From Zopfochytrium polystomum (lineage: Eukaryota; Chytridiomycota; Chytridiomycetes; Chytridiales; Chytridiaceae), in assembly GCA_025765615.1 (NCBI GenBank), contig JAIVFJ010000167.1, positions 1 through 64,000 on the forward strand: DNA of 64,000 nucleotides, given 5' to 3'. The position numbers were made by a program, and so were the translations under genes. Under the pieces are notes generated by a model that searched no databases, had not been told where the DNA came from, and was given only the letters and a program-made list of their open reading frames with translations. Of the stretch, positions 44,969-55,985 are shown piece by piece (the stretch's first letter is position 1; each line of letters opens with the position of its first letter).

Positions 44969-46732
44969 CTACTGGAAACTGACAACCCTGGCAGGTGTTG
45001 TCGCCCATCCGTCCTCCTCGTCGTCGTCGTCGTCATCTTGCGGCTGCGCAAGACCGCGCTGCGATTTGCCGCCAGCAGTGGCCGCTGCGAGGGCTCGTTC
45101 CATCTCGACCCCGAGGCTGCCTACTGCGACGGGCGTCAGGAACACAACCTCGTCCGTGATCCGTTCCAGCTGCATGGTGCGGACGCCGACTCCAGCATCA
45201 CTGCTGCCGGTACTACCCGTCGGTGACGACGGCGGCGCACGGCTCAAACGGCGGTCGTGCCTCCGATCCTCCGCACTTGCCGCTCTCGCGCCGCCGCCGC
45301 CGCCGCCAAGCATCGCTCCAAAGTTGGTCGACAAGCGACGGACCTCCGAGAGCGGCGGCGGGAAGGCGGCGTATCGCGACGTCGACGACAGGGGCGGCAG
45401 TGGCGGCGCGGCGGCGGCGGCCAGCGACTCGCTGATATCCATCGACGCTCTGCCCGCGGCGGGTGGGGGGCCGCGGGCAAAGCTAAAGCTGCCCGAGGCG
45501 CGTCCGGCGGCGGCGGCGACTGCCGGGGACATCGATCTTTCAGCGGAGCCAGCTGCTGAAGGCCCGACCGACATCGCCGAGGACGACGACGCGCCGCGGC
45601 GGTGGCCCTTGCGCGCCGTGACGTTGCGAGCGGCCGCCGCCGCCGCTTGCAACACGCACGGGGGACCAGCTTTGTCGGCGCCTCCGTGTGCCGCTGTCGG
45701 CGTCGGGGTCGCAGCAGGGGCAGCAGGGGCGGCAGGTGGGGCAAGGGTGGCGAGTGCTTGGCTGTCCACGTCACGGGGATGGGCGTCGGCGCGGGCGTGG
45801 ACGGCGCGGCGTTTGCGGATGACCGTGACACCAAAGACCACGGCCAGGACTGCCGCGGCGAGGACGGCGGCAGTGACAGACAGGGCCAGGGACGCAGATG
45901 CCCTTGTAGAGCTGGAGACCGTCTTCGACCCGCTTGACGACCCCGTCGGCGACGACGGGGTCACAGCCGCCGCGCCAGCGGTGCTCGACGACGCGACGGG
46001 GCCACCCGCGGCCGCCGGAGCAGCGGGTACTACCGCCGGAGAGCCAGAGTCCCCCGAACCATCGGAGGCATGGTGAACGTTGTCCACACTGGTGCTGGCG
46101 GCAGCGTCTCCGGGGCCTTTATCGTTCGGATTCATCGCAGGTGCCGGTGCGTCTCCCATGACCATGCCAGTGGGGCGAGTCGATCGTTGGGTTGAACTTG
46201 GGTTGTTGGGGGAAGAAGAGCTTGAGGTCGAGGACGTCGATGTGGGGGGAGGGGCTTCGATGCGGCCCCCCGGCATACCATCGGTTTGCGTGTTGGTGGT
46301 GGTGCTACTGCTGCTTGCGGTCGTGATGGGGCCGCTGCGGTTTCCGACCCCGGGTGTTGTGCGGCCAGGAGGCGTGGAAGTGATGATCGCAGTGGTAGGC
46401 CTTGAGGAATCGCTTGGACTAGGCGAGGGCTTATCCTCGGGGGGTAGGTTCACCAAGTGGATGTTGCCCCCCAGGCGAGCATCTCTCCGGTACATGGCCG
46501 TATAGGTGACCGTCCTGCTCGAGCCAGCGGCGCCGAGTCGCTCCACGACCTCCACGATTGCGGCTGCATCAACAGGGGCGTCTGCAGCGAGATGCCTTGG
46601 AGAGGGATCGGCCGAACACCAACCACAAGCATGCGAGAGGGTCAATGCAATGACGATGATGAGGGCAAGGCGGAGGAGTCGAACCGGAGGCGAGGAGGTG
46701 GAGCAGTCAATCCGGCCTGCCGTCCTCGTCAT
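44969..46732 (-). CDS. type I membrane protein with Ser/Thr-rich ectodomain (mucin/sensor-like)
   Basis: 587 aa from the ATG at 46732, chosen because it opens a signal peptide: MTRTAGRID then LLRLALIIVIALTLSHACGW. The upstream in-frame extension to 46975 is Arg/Pro-rich and unconvincing. After about 60 structured residues comes a long Ser/Thr/Pro-rich, probably O-glycosylated region. A single transmembrane helix (LALSVTAAVLAAAVLAVVFG) follows, then RKRR stop-transfer and a cytoplasmic tail of about 210 residues ending in an acidic run. The layout resembles fungal cell-surface sensors or adhesins. No WSC or known ectodomain is recognised. Confidence 0.65.
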   Translation of the reverse strand: MTRTAGRIDCSTSSPPVRLLRLALIIVIALTLSHACGWCSADPSPRHLAADAPVDAAAIVEVVERLGAAGSSRTVTYTAMYRRDARLGGNIHLVNLPPEDKPSPSPSDSSRPTTAIITSTPPGRTTPGVGNRSGPITTASSSSTTTNTQTDGMPGGRIEAPPPTSTSSTSSSSSPNNPSSTQRSTRPTGMVMGDAPAPAMNPNDKGPGDAAASTSVDNVHHASDGSGDSGSPAVVPAAPAAAGGPVASSSTAGAAAVTPSSPTGSSSGSKTVSSSTRASASLALSVTAAVLAAAVLAVVFGVTVIRKRRAVHARADAHPRDVDSQALATLAPPAAPAAPAATPTPTAAHGGADKAGPPCVLQAAAAAARNVTARKGHRRGASSSSAMSVGPSAAGSAERSMSPAVAAAAGRASGSFSFARGPPPAAGRASMDISESLAAAAAPPLPPLSSTSRYAAFPPPLSEVRRLSTNFGAMLGGGGGGARAASAEDRRHDRRLSRAPPSSPTGSTGSSDAGVGVRTMQLERITDEVVFLTPVAVGSLGVEMERALAAATAGGKSQRGLAQPQDDDDDDEEDGWATTPARVVSFQ

Positions 46733-48157
46733 CGTTCTTGCCGGTGCTGCAGGTGCTGCTGCAGGTTCTTTTGCTGAGTCGCGTCCGCGGTGACAGGGTG
46801 GTTGTCGTGGAAGTGGTCGTTGTCGTGGTCGTCGTAGCCGTCGTAGTCGGACTGGTTGCATGTGCATATTATTTGTATGATGATGCACCACCATCAGCGA
46901 GCGAGCGATAGGCCCAGCAAGGCAAGAAGCGCCCAAGCAGGGCAGGGCAAGGGCAGCAGCAGGGCAGCAGGGCAATCAAGGGCAAGGGCAAGGGCGGTGG
47001 GCGGCAAGGGGGCGGTGGGCGGCGAGAAGAGCGCGTTGTTGTTCGTGGCGGGCCGCCTTTGGGAGGGAGGGAGAGAGAGAGAGACAGAGCAAAAGAGAGA
47101 AATAGAGAGAGCGAGAGACAGAGAGAGAGTGTGTGTGTGAGGAGTGGGAGGGAAAGTAACAGAGAGAGACAGAGAGACAGAGAGAGAGATATGGTGGTCG
47201 TTGTTATCGTCCTGGCTCTGTCTCTCTGTCTCGCTCTCTCTGTCTGTCTCTGTCTCAGTTTGTTTGTGTTTTGTCTTCTTTTGCCTGTCTGTCTCTTCTT
47301 CTCTCTCGCGGTCGATTCCGGTCTCGCAATTTTCGGTCAGGAGGAATTCAGGAAGCAAAGGCTTCGATCCATGCGGCAGGTAGAGAGCGAGAGAGAGCGA
47401 GAGAGAGAGAGAGAGAGGGGGGGAAGGAGAGCGTGAGACAGGGCCGTGTCCCTCTGTGTGAGGAGGCCAGGTGGCTGGGTGTGGCGCCTCGGAACCCCAA
47501 GCACAACGTGAAATCCGACTGGTCGCGTAGGTCTGTCTGCCTGTCTGTGTGTCACTTATCTGTGTGTGCCTGTCTGCGCAGAAGCAGTTGCAACTTGTCA
47601 TGTAACATGTTGTTGATGATTGTTTTGCTTTACATGTCGCTGATCGAGAAATCCGCCACTCTCTTGTAAAAAAAAAAAAAAAAAAAAAAAAAAGTCCTGT
47701 AAAAAAAAAATGTTATTGGGGAGATTTATGTGAGCAAAGAACTCCATCGCGGCTATATTTATTGGCAATGGCAGACCTTGTGCACGAGAGATTGCAGACG
47801 GGAAAAAGGCACTTTACGTCTCAACAGTGAGGCAGAAAAACAACTGATTGGGGTTGGCTTGCGGCAACCCAAAAGCCATTTGCTTTCTGGATTTTTTACG
47901 GACCGCTCACATAGCCTCACGATTCCTCTGAAGCTGGCGAAATCTGGAACGTGGATGAGGTGCCAAAATCTGTTTTTGATTGATTAATTCACACAGAGTT
48001 TCTCGTCAATGATGATTGCGGATATACGTACGGTGCGTGGCCCAAGAGTGGTTGGTGGTGGCCGCTCGTTCATTTTCATTTTCATTTTTTTTTTCTTTCT
48101 TTCTTTCTTTTGTTTTTTGTTTTTTGCTTTTGTTTTTTCAAAGCGTTGGTTGCTGGG
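46733..48157. other. intergenic region with GA and CT/GT repeats
   Basis: GA-rich tract near 47060-47190, CTCTGT near 47215-47300, GA near 47386-47420 and a poly(A) run at 47669-47693. No gene recognised. Confidence 0.5.
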
Positions 48158-49417
48158 ATGCCGCCAGCCGACGATGACGTATCAGCAGTGGCCGCCCATG
48201 TCGGCGCACACGCCGCCCCCGCTGCTGAGACCGCCGACGCGCACCGCGCCGCCACCGACGACGACGACAACCACGACGGCGACGGCGATAACCACGACCG
48301 CGCCGCCTCCGCCGCCGCCGCCGCCGCCGCCGCCTCAGGCACAGCCGCAACCGCAACCCGGCGCCCCCGTCGCATCCCCTTCCTCGTCGCCACCGCAATC
48401 CTCTCCTACTTCGACTCTTCCGCGCACCGGCGCTTCCCGCTCGCCTGCCTCCTGCGCGTCCCGGCCGTCCAAGCGGACTCTCTCATCCGCCTGAAGGTCG
48501 GCCTCGTGCTCGACCACACGAGGTGCGTCGCCGCGTACGGGCTCCTCCTGGGCCACCTTCCGCCCGCGCGGCTCGAGCGCGCGTACTCTGCGCGCGCCAT
48601 GAACCTGGCCGACTCGGTCGAGCAGCTGCAGTGGTGGAAGGACAGCGGGCTGCCGCTGCGGTACACGCACGTGGCGATGCGGGTCGCCAGCCAGCGCGGG
48701 CGGGTCGATCTCCTGCAGTGGTGGCGGGACAGCGGACTGCCGCTCGTGTACGACGAGGTGCCGGTGGAGCTGGCGTGCATGAACGGGGAGACGGGGGTGC
48801 TGCAGTGGTGGAGGAACAGCGGGCTGGAGGTCAAGTACGACGAGAACGCTGTGCGGGCCGCGAGCGGGCGCGGGCACGTGCACGTGTTGCAGTGGTGGAG
48901 GGACTGCGGGTTGCCTATCAAGTACGACGAGGAGGCGACGAGGGAGGCGTCGTTCTACGGACGGACCGCCGTGCTGCAGTGGTGGCGGGACAGCGGGCTG
49001 GACGTCAAGTACACCGAGGAGGCGATGGACGGAGCCTCCGCTCCAGAAGTGCTGCAGTGGTGGAAGGACAGCGGGCTGCCAGTCAAGTACACGGCGGAGG
49101 CGGTGTGGAGGGCGTTTTTGTCGAAACGCGTGGATTGCTTGCGGTGGTGGGGGAGCAGCGGGCTGGAGGTCGACTGGGACGCTGTTTCTATCCAGAATAG
49201 CACCAGCTTGGAGATCCTGCAGTGGTGGAGGGCGTCGGGCTTGTTTCAGAGGTGGCTCGACCGCCAGAAGGACAAGCGAGCAGCGCTGAAGGGACTCAGC
49301 CAGCCATCGTGGCGCTGGGGCAAGAGAAAGCTTGACGGACTTCAACTGTGGTGGAAAAGAGAGCTGAAGGCGCTGGATGATGATGAGCGGCAAGTGCTGC
49401 AAGACGCAACAAGCTGA
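48158..49417 (+). CDS. 'LQWW' tandem-repeat protein (ankyrin-like repeats)
   Basis: 419 aa from the ATG at 48158 (MPPADDDVS). A disordered Asp/Ala N-terminus is followed by RIPFLVATAILSYFDSSAHR, F-box-like in texture. From about residue 155 tandem repeats of 29 residues run to about residue 365, each opening L-x-WW-[KR]-[DN]-SGL-x-x-x-Y and containing A-x-x-x-A/C-x-x-x-G, the helix-turn-helix rhythm of ankyrin-type repeats; seven or eight copies, the sixth shortened. It is probably a protein-interaction scaffold. From memory, similar WW-SGL repeats are expanded in chytrid genomes, which informed the taxonomic guess. Confidence 0.75.
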   Translation: MPPADDDVSAVAAHVGAHAAPAAETADAHRAATDDDDNHDGDGDNHDRAASAAAAAAAASGTAATATRRPRRIPFLVATAILSYFDSSAHRRFPLACLLRVPAVQADSLIRLKVGLVLDHTRCVAAYGLLLGHLPPARLERAYSARAMNLADSVEQLQWWKDSGLPLRYTHVAMRVASQRGRVDLLQWWRDSGLPLVYDEVPVELACMNGETGVLQWWRNSGLEVKYDENAVRAASGRGHVHVLQWWRDCGLPIKYDEEATREASFYGRTAVLQWWRDSGLDVKYTEEAMDGASAPEVLQWWKDSGLPVKYTAEAVWRAFLSKRVDCLRWWGSSGLEVDWDAVSIQNSTSLEILQWWRASGLFQRWLDRQKDKRAALKGLSQPSWRWGKRKLDGLQLWWKRELKALDDDERQVLQDATS

Positions 49418-50409
49418 CAGGAGTGTTGAAATATCATTAATATATTTACTATTTTCCAATTTATTATATCACAGCTGCAAGACCGTGTGGCCACTGGCCA
49501 AGAGTTGGAGCCAAACCGCCGTCGCTCGGTCGTTGCTAAGCATACGGTGATAAGAACAGCTCTGTCTGGCTACGTCAAGTTGCTGGAGGGTTTAATTATG
49601 TAAACACCTTCATATGCAGTGTCATGTTTTTGACTCGGACCCTGCGCATCCTCAGTGGCAAAGGGCAAGGGATCAATTGTCATTACAGCTATGCTTGCAT
49701 TCGCCAGCCCAACCTTGACAACAATGACCGCATTTTATGAGCCACTGTATCTAGATTTTGCTTGATGTGTTCGCGATGCTGTCGGTTGAAAAGGTCGATT
49801 TCGCGATGAAAGGAAGCCGTCACTATCTTTGGCGGTCAGGCCGTCAGACTGGAAGGGAAAATAGGCGGCGGCTGGTCCTTATCTATCTGATGCTGCTGCA
49901 CTGGGTGCTGATGCTTTTTCTTTTTTGTTTTTGTTCTTTTCTCTGATTGGGATTTTGTGTCTGATATGATCTGTCAGTCGGAGTTTCAAAAAATGAAACA
50001 GAAAAGAAGGAAACAAACAAAAGCTGAACAAGTTTGAGTCACGTCCGATCAATGCCATTTCTGGAATTTTAGGTTTTTTTTTGTTTTTGTTTTTTTTTTT
50101 TTTTTTTTTTTGGTTTTTTCTCTGGCCTCTCTTTTCTTTGAGGGTGGGGTTGGTGACTGATGTTGAGCTGTCGTTGCAGCAACAACGCGCGACTGGCTGA
50201 CTGACTGACTGACTGCACACGACGAACGAACGCAACAGGGCACCACCAACAATATAAAAAAAGGGGGGCTCGAGCCAATCCAGCCAATCCACGCAAATCT
50301 CATAAGCGAACGCGAATAGCAGCATTCATTAGTCTCTCGCTGTCCCTTTAACCCGCCACCCAATCCTCAAACCAAACCAACAACCCCAAGAAAACAACAA
50401 CAACAAGAA
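49418..50409. other. intergenic region, no gene recognised
   Basis: Includes TGAGCCACTGTA at 49738-49749 (also at 20141-20152, a transposon-end-like 12-mer) and a T-run at 50084-50110. Confidence 0.45.
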
Positions 50410-50601
50410 ATGCCCGTCGTCCGCGCGCTCCGCAGCATCCCCCTCGAGGTCTACCCGATCTTTGGCATGATGTCGTGCGCCCTCGCCTTCGGCGGCTTCG
50501 TTGCCACCCGCAAGACCCTGTTTGACCGCGACCTGCGCGTGCGCGCGGACCGCGGGTACCAGAAGGACCACTGGCTCGACAGGCTCAACGGCCGCCTGTG
50601 A
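50410..50601 (+). CDS. MLRQ/NDUFA4-B12D-like small mitochondrial protein
   Basis: 63 aa, single exon. MPVVRALRSIPLEVYPIFG opens into one hydrophobic helix (MMSCALAFGGFVATRKTLF) followed by a charged tail with WLDRLN. Length, helix position and the R-x-L-x-x-[DN] run after the helix match the B12D/MLRQ family of respiratory complex subunits in the inner membrane. The start follows an A-rich leader (ACAAGAAATG). Assignment rests on pattern only. Confidence 0.65.
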   Translation: MPVVRALRSIPLEVYPIFGMMSCALAFGGFVATRKTLFDRDLRVRADRGYQKDHWLDRLNGRL

Positions 50602-51508
50602 TTACTTGTTGCGAACCCCGACCCAACCAAGCCACCAACCAACCAACGGACCACCACTGCCGCCCACCACCACAAAACAGCCATCACCAAGCAGCACATC
50701 ACCACCTTGCCCTCCAAAAACCGCGAGAAAGAAACACTACACCAAAAAAACGCATCGAACAACAACAACGTCAACATCAACAAGAACACACCATCGAACG
50801 CCTAGCAGCAGACAGGTTCTAGAGAGAATGGACCGTAAACCCTTCCCCCTTCGCTCGGGGTACAGCACCGCACCATCTCTTGCCTCGCTCGTCTGTCTCC
50901 CGTTCTATCTTTCCCTCTCTGCCTGCCTTTCTATAACATTTTTTCTTACTCGTCTCGAAAGTTGTGTGGGCCGGAGGGTTCTCTTGTTTGTGTTTCTGCT
51001 GGCCCCTTGTTCTTAGCCCATCGTCTTTTTTTTATTTTGTTTTTGTTTCTGTTCTCTCTCTTTCACACGCACTCTTCTCTGTTGTTAGCCTTGATAGTCC
51101 GTTGGCACTTTTTATTGGAACGGATCTAGAACCCACGAAAAAAAAAAAAAAAAAAAAAAAAGGCGACAGACAAAAACATGAGACCCTCATAAAAATAGTG
51201 CTTGGCTCAGCTAGATTTTTCGCTTTGCTCATCAAAAATTGTTAGCGCTCGCCAAATGAATTGGACTGGAGGCGTCGCGACCATCCATCCAATCAAATCC
51301 ATACGCCCCTCGCCCCCTTAAGTATTTTCCGTGCGAAAGCGAAAGGCGCCTTCACACCCCCCTGTTCTGGAGGAACCCGTGCCAACTATGCCGGAGAGAA
51401 CGAACGAACGAACCGAAGAAAAAAAACAGAAGGAAAAAAACATGTCGACAAAAACACTCTTCCACGCATGTGCAAATCAAGGTCAAACACGACAAAAAAA
51501 ACGAACAA
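50602..51508. other. intergenic region, no gene recognised
   Basis: 3' flank of the MLRQ-like gene with CAACCAAC repeats and an A-run at 51139-51161. Confidence 0.5.
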
Positions 51509-53303
51509 TCACACCTCCATATCGTCATCATCATCACCACCCCCCGCCGCCGCCGCCGCCGCCTGCCTTTGCTGCTGCATCGCGCGCCGCACCGAGTCGC
51601 CCATCCCCGCCGCAGAAAAAGCCTGCGGGTGCACCAGCTCCCGGACGTACGGAACGGCGGCAGTTGCGGCGTCTGTCGGCTGGCAGCTTGCGCTGCACGA
51701 GTAGAACGCGACCGTGCCCCAGTCGAGCGCGTCCGGCTTCGAGTCGTCGATCTTGAGGTGGACCAGGAGCTGCGGCATGATCTGAGGGGGGAAGGGGGGG
51801 GTCGGTTGCGTGTTGAGCGTTATTAGCACAAAAAACAAAGAAGGAAAGCGAATCATCAAAAAAAAAAAAAAAAAAAAAAAAGAACCTGAAACTCGAACGT
51901 CCGCGCCGCGCCGCAGTGCGGGCACGGCGGGACGGCGTCGGGTGCCAGCTGCCCGCCCTCGGCGACCCACAGCGGCTGCGCCGGCGCCCCCGCGGCCGCG
52001 TCGTCGTCGTCCGCGTCGTCGCCGTCCTGCACCAGCCGCGCCGCCGCGCACCGCAGCACCTGCTGCGGCTCGATCTCGACGCGCTTCTGGAACTTGAGGA
52101 ACGTCGCGTCCACGTCGACCTCGGTCTCATCCATGTCGTAGTAGTCCACCGCCGCCGCCCCCGCCTCCCCGCCGTCCATGTCGTCGCGATCCGCGACCGT
52201 GACCCGCGCGACGCCCGCCGCGAGTCCCGCCGCACCGCCCCCGCCGCGCTCGGGCTCGTCCTCGGTCACGACCTCGGTCTCCGGGAACAGCGCCGCGGCG
52301 CGGACGCGCGCCATGCCGTCGCGCCGCTGGCGGTCGGCGTCGGTTTCTGTCGAGGTTGCGGAGGAGGAGGAGGAGGAGGAGGAGACGGAGGAGGCAGGAA
52401 AGGAGGAAGTGGACGAGCGAGCGCAGTGCACCTTGTGTCCGCCGGAGGTCCAGTCGAGGGTCTGGTGCGCCTTGGAGCAGTACCCGCGCGCGCCTGCACG
52501 CGCCGCAGGTTTTGGGCGCCGCGAGGCCGCAGACTAGGCAGGTTGGGGCGAGCGGCTCGAGCGGCGCGCTAATTTTGGCTTCGTCGGCTTCGTCGTCGGA
52601 GGCGGTATCGGGTGGCCATATCGGGTTGTGTTGTGGCAGCTGCGAGCGGAAGAATTTGAAGCTGGGAATTGGAGTTGTTGGAGGTTAGGTGGGAGAGTTG
52701 TGAGAATTGATGGGGCTGGATGGAAAACGAAACAAATGGTAAAGCTCTGGCTGGAGAAATACAAAAAAAAACACTCACGCGTCAGCCTGAGACTTTTTGT
52801 GGCACGCGCCGTCTTTGCATGCAAACACGTACACTACTCGAAGGTAGGCGGACGGCGTTCGGTCTGAGGGGGTGTAGAGCTTGGATTCGAGGGTGAAGAA
52901 AGAGTGAGCAGTGAGCGGTGAGTTGAGGGAAAGCCAAACCTGGAGCAGCAGCGGCATGATCGACCCGCAGGATCCGCACAGGACCTCGTCCGAGGAAAGC
53001 GGCCTCGTGCGGTGGAGCCACAAGGGAAGTCCGCCAACCTGGGGGGGAGGCGAGGGGGGTTAGAGTGTTTTTCAATTTCAATCGAATCCGGCCCCCGATG
53101 CACTGACCACACTGCGTGTTGGCCCGCCCTGCCCGCCCCAGCGTTACCTTGTGTGGAAAGTCCCCGACCGAGTCGACGGCCGAGAGAACGCCGAGCTTCG
53201 ACGGGTCGAGGGTGCCGCCGTTGGCGAGCGAGCGATCGGCGACGTAATCCTCTGGGCGGAGGGGCTCGACAAATCCGAGCTTCACCGCTGCTGCTGGCGG
53301 CAT
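51509..53303 (-). CDS. PDCD2: programmed cell death protein 2 (PDCD2) homologue with a one-base frameshift
   Basis: Five exons: 53303..53148, 53038..52940, 52879..52779, 52661..51886, 51781..51509. N-terminal motifs KLGFVEPL and VGGLPLWL, the CGSC zinc pair and VVYVFACKDGACHKK are typical. A MYND finger follows (CLVCGLAAPKTCGAC ... YCSKAHQTLDW), then the PDCD2_C domain (FLKFQKRVEIEPQQVLR; PPCPHCGAARTFEFQ; WGTVAFYSCSASC). PDCD2/TSR4 proteins chaperone ribosomal protein uS5 in 40S assembly. Exon 4 is one base too long: an extra C in the CCC at 52483-52485 shifts frame between the two halves of the MYND finger. Every other junction keeps frame, so a sequencing error is likelier than a pseudogene. 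An ATG at 53345 would add 14 residues. Confidence 0.88.
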
Positions 53304-54419
53304 ATGGGATGGGATGTTCTGTGTGTGTGACAAGTTCAAGGCCAAAAAGAAAGAAAGAAAGGACGAACTAGGATGGTACTTTCAAAAAGGGGAAAAAAAT
53401 TCCCCTTTCAAATCGTATATTTTGTGTTTGTTTGTCTTCTGTGGCCAAAAACTTCGGTTTTGAAAACCGATTTGAACCACTTCAGTCATTGAAAAAGAGA
53501 GAAAAGGACAAAGAGGAATTCTCCCCGCTGCTGACACGGCAGAATCCGATTTGTCAAACAGCGCTAAAAGTGTCTTAATATCGGCAAAAGGTTCTGAGTC
53601 ACACAAAGCTCAAACAACTCGCTAACACATACACACACACACACACAAGAGACGTTCGGACATAATTAGTGAATAATAATCTGGCCGGGATTCGCAGTGG
53701 ATTCTCAGCGGGCTCGGTCACATGCATGCCAAAGAGGGAGATCGATGCATTGGGAGAGAGAGAGGGCGAGAGAGAGAGAGAGAGCACCTCGTTCACCCAC
53801 CCCCACAAGCAACTGAACAGTGATACTGCACGACCCTCTAAACCAACGAGTCAGTTTGCCTGCAGATGTTCTCTGTCTGCACCCCTTTCCGTCTGCCCGC
53901 TCCCCACACTAAAAGCAAAGGTAAGTGCTTCATTTCGATGCACACAAGCTTGACACAACTGAGAAACACCCATTTGAATCCCAACAAGGTTGCTGCAAGC
54001 CTCCTCTCGAGCTGAGCCTGTTGCAGTTGTTACTTTGCTCCTTCAGAGTGTCAAGCCTCGTTTGCGTTTTCTCATGGACTGCTCGCTCAAGTCTTTACAA
54101 CATACTCGAATCAACGAAGGTTTACAGCCAGTAATTGACGCGGGAATGGTCTACTTTTCGTCACCATACCAGAGAACAAAGGTGGTGGGAGACGGCACAA
54201 CAGGGACAGAACGAATAGTTGAGAAGTATGACAAGCACTAAAAACAAGATGCCCAGAAAAAAGAACGCAGCCTGCGAACACCAGCCTCCCGTTGCGGCGG
54301 GTGGGGTTCCCGGTGACGCAGCTGTCGGCTCGTCCAAAAAAAATCACGCTTGGGAATCCCTGTCGGTCAGCGACCCACTGTTCGTCCTCCACCTCCACCG
54401 CCACGATCCTCGATGAATT
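53304..54419. other. intergenic region, no gene recognised
   Basis: Short CA and GA repeats near 53630 and 53755-53785; no supported ORF. Confidence 0.45.
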
Positions 54420-54542
54420 CGCCCTCTCGTAAAAAAACAAGTGCTCGCAGATCGACAGGTCTTCCCAGAGCAGGTCCTGCTGCGGACACACTACGATCTG
54501 CTCCTGCCCGGATAACCGTGTTTGGGTGGCTGATCGAGGCAT
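54420..54542 (-). pseudogene. ABC transporter (ABCA-like) nucleotide-binding-domain fragment
   Basis: The minus-strand frame reads IVVCPQQDLLWEDLSICEHL then FFYER, matching the Q-loop region of ABCA-type ATPases (GVCPQHD-x-L-x-x-x-LTVxEHL). No Walker A, signature or Walker B motif was found on either side within about 1 kb, and flanking sequence in frame is not transporter-like. Either an isolated relic or an exon of a gene I could not assemble. Confidence 0.45.
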
Positions 54543-54998
54543 CGGCGGCTAAGTAGTTGTTGGGCTGAGTGCGGCAAATAGGTGGCGAGTGGGCGAGCGG
54601 ATCATTGCTCCAATGACTGCTGCATGTTTCAAGCGGAGATGGGCGGTTTCAAGGCGAATCGATTGGGTTTCTGGGATGGTGCTTGTGACGACGACGATGA
54701 GGAACAGCACGCTCGATAGTTGCGCCGCGACGTCACCTGCGGTAGATGGATCGATTGATTCCTGACTCAGGCTGAGGATGAAGGCGAGGAGAATGACAAA
54801 TGACAAATGGCGCGCCTCATGCACCCCTGTCTGTCTGTCTGTCTGTCTGTCTATCTCTCTGTCTGAGCACCAGTCTCGGGCTGCAGCCTTGACTGTTTTT
54901 TTTTCTTCGTTTTTGTTTGGAAGACCCGGCACTGCATGCAAACCAACTCATTGGTTTAGAGGGTCGTTCAGTTGTAGGGTGAACGATGGTGCGAGGCT

Positions 54999-55053
<55 letters not shown>

Positions 55054-55401
55054 TCGATCCCGAGCAGGCGGTTGGATCGCGCTTTTTTGAATGTTGAAAG
55101 AAATTCGGACACCACTTACAAATCAGTTCATATCGGGCGTCGGATGATGATGTGGTGTCGTTGATGTTGTTGTTGTTGCTTCCAAATTTGTTGGACGCGC
55201 GAGAGGAGAGAGACAGACAGAGAGAGTGTTTGTACAGAGAGAGACAGCGAGAGAGAGAGAGAGAGAGACGTGTGTGTGTGTGTTTGTGTGTGAGTGTTTG
55301 TGTGCCCTGTGAGAAGCCTCCGATGTACATATATATATGGGGGTGGCACGGCAGAAAGAACAACAACAAAAGAAAAAAAATATAAACAAAGAAACAAAGA
55401 A
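54543..55401. other. intergenic region with CTGT and GA repeats
   Basis: CTGT repeats near 54829-54865, a pure GA tract at 55002-55049, and GA/GT repeats at 55240-55300 upstream of the next gene. A minus-strand ORF at 54549-54941 has one hydrophobic stretch but no recognised motif. Confidence 0.5.
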
Positions 55402-55731
55402 ATGGCCACACACAAGGCGGCCTTCATCCCCGCGGCGCGCGCGGGCGTCCTCAAGGTCGATTCGCGGCCGACGCCGGCGGCGCCCGGTCCCGGCGAGCTG
55501 CTCGTGCGCGTGCGGGCCATCGCGCTCAACCCCGTCGACCGGCTGCAGCGCGACATGGGCTTCCCGAACGTCAGCGTGTACCCCGCCGTCGTCGGCTCGG
55601 ACGTGGCCGGCGTCGTCGAGGCCCGCGGCGACGGCGTGCCCGACGGCGTATTCCGCCTCGGACAGAGGGTCGCCGCCTACACCCCGTCGTTCTTTGAAGG
55701 CGGCAAGCCGGACTACGGGTGCGTGCGTGTT

Positions 55732-55766
<35 letters not shown>

Positions 55767-55943
55767 ATGTGTCGAGCGTGTGTGAGATTGCTGGGAGGAA
55801 GAGCTGCGAGCAGGCGAGCATCGAGGGGGCGACGGGCGAGGGCGAGAGGTCGGCATTGTTGCTTTCTTGTTTGTTCCCACGCCACAATTGCGCCACAATC
55901 AATCATCCTCCGCTTCATGACGTTTTTTCGTCCGAAAGCCTAA

Positions 55944-55985
<42 letters not shown>

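Noticed and set aside
48335..49459. 374-aa minus-strand ORF with LQPAVPPPLQ repeats
   Set aside because: Antisense reflection of the LQWW repeats; its periodicity is imposed by the sense coding sequence.
54549..54941. Possible ABC transporter transmembrane exon on the minus strand
   Set aside because: One hydrophobic stretch only; it resembles ABCC more than ABCA and cannot be joined to the neighbouring Q-loop fragment.
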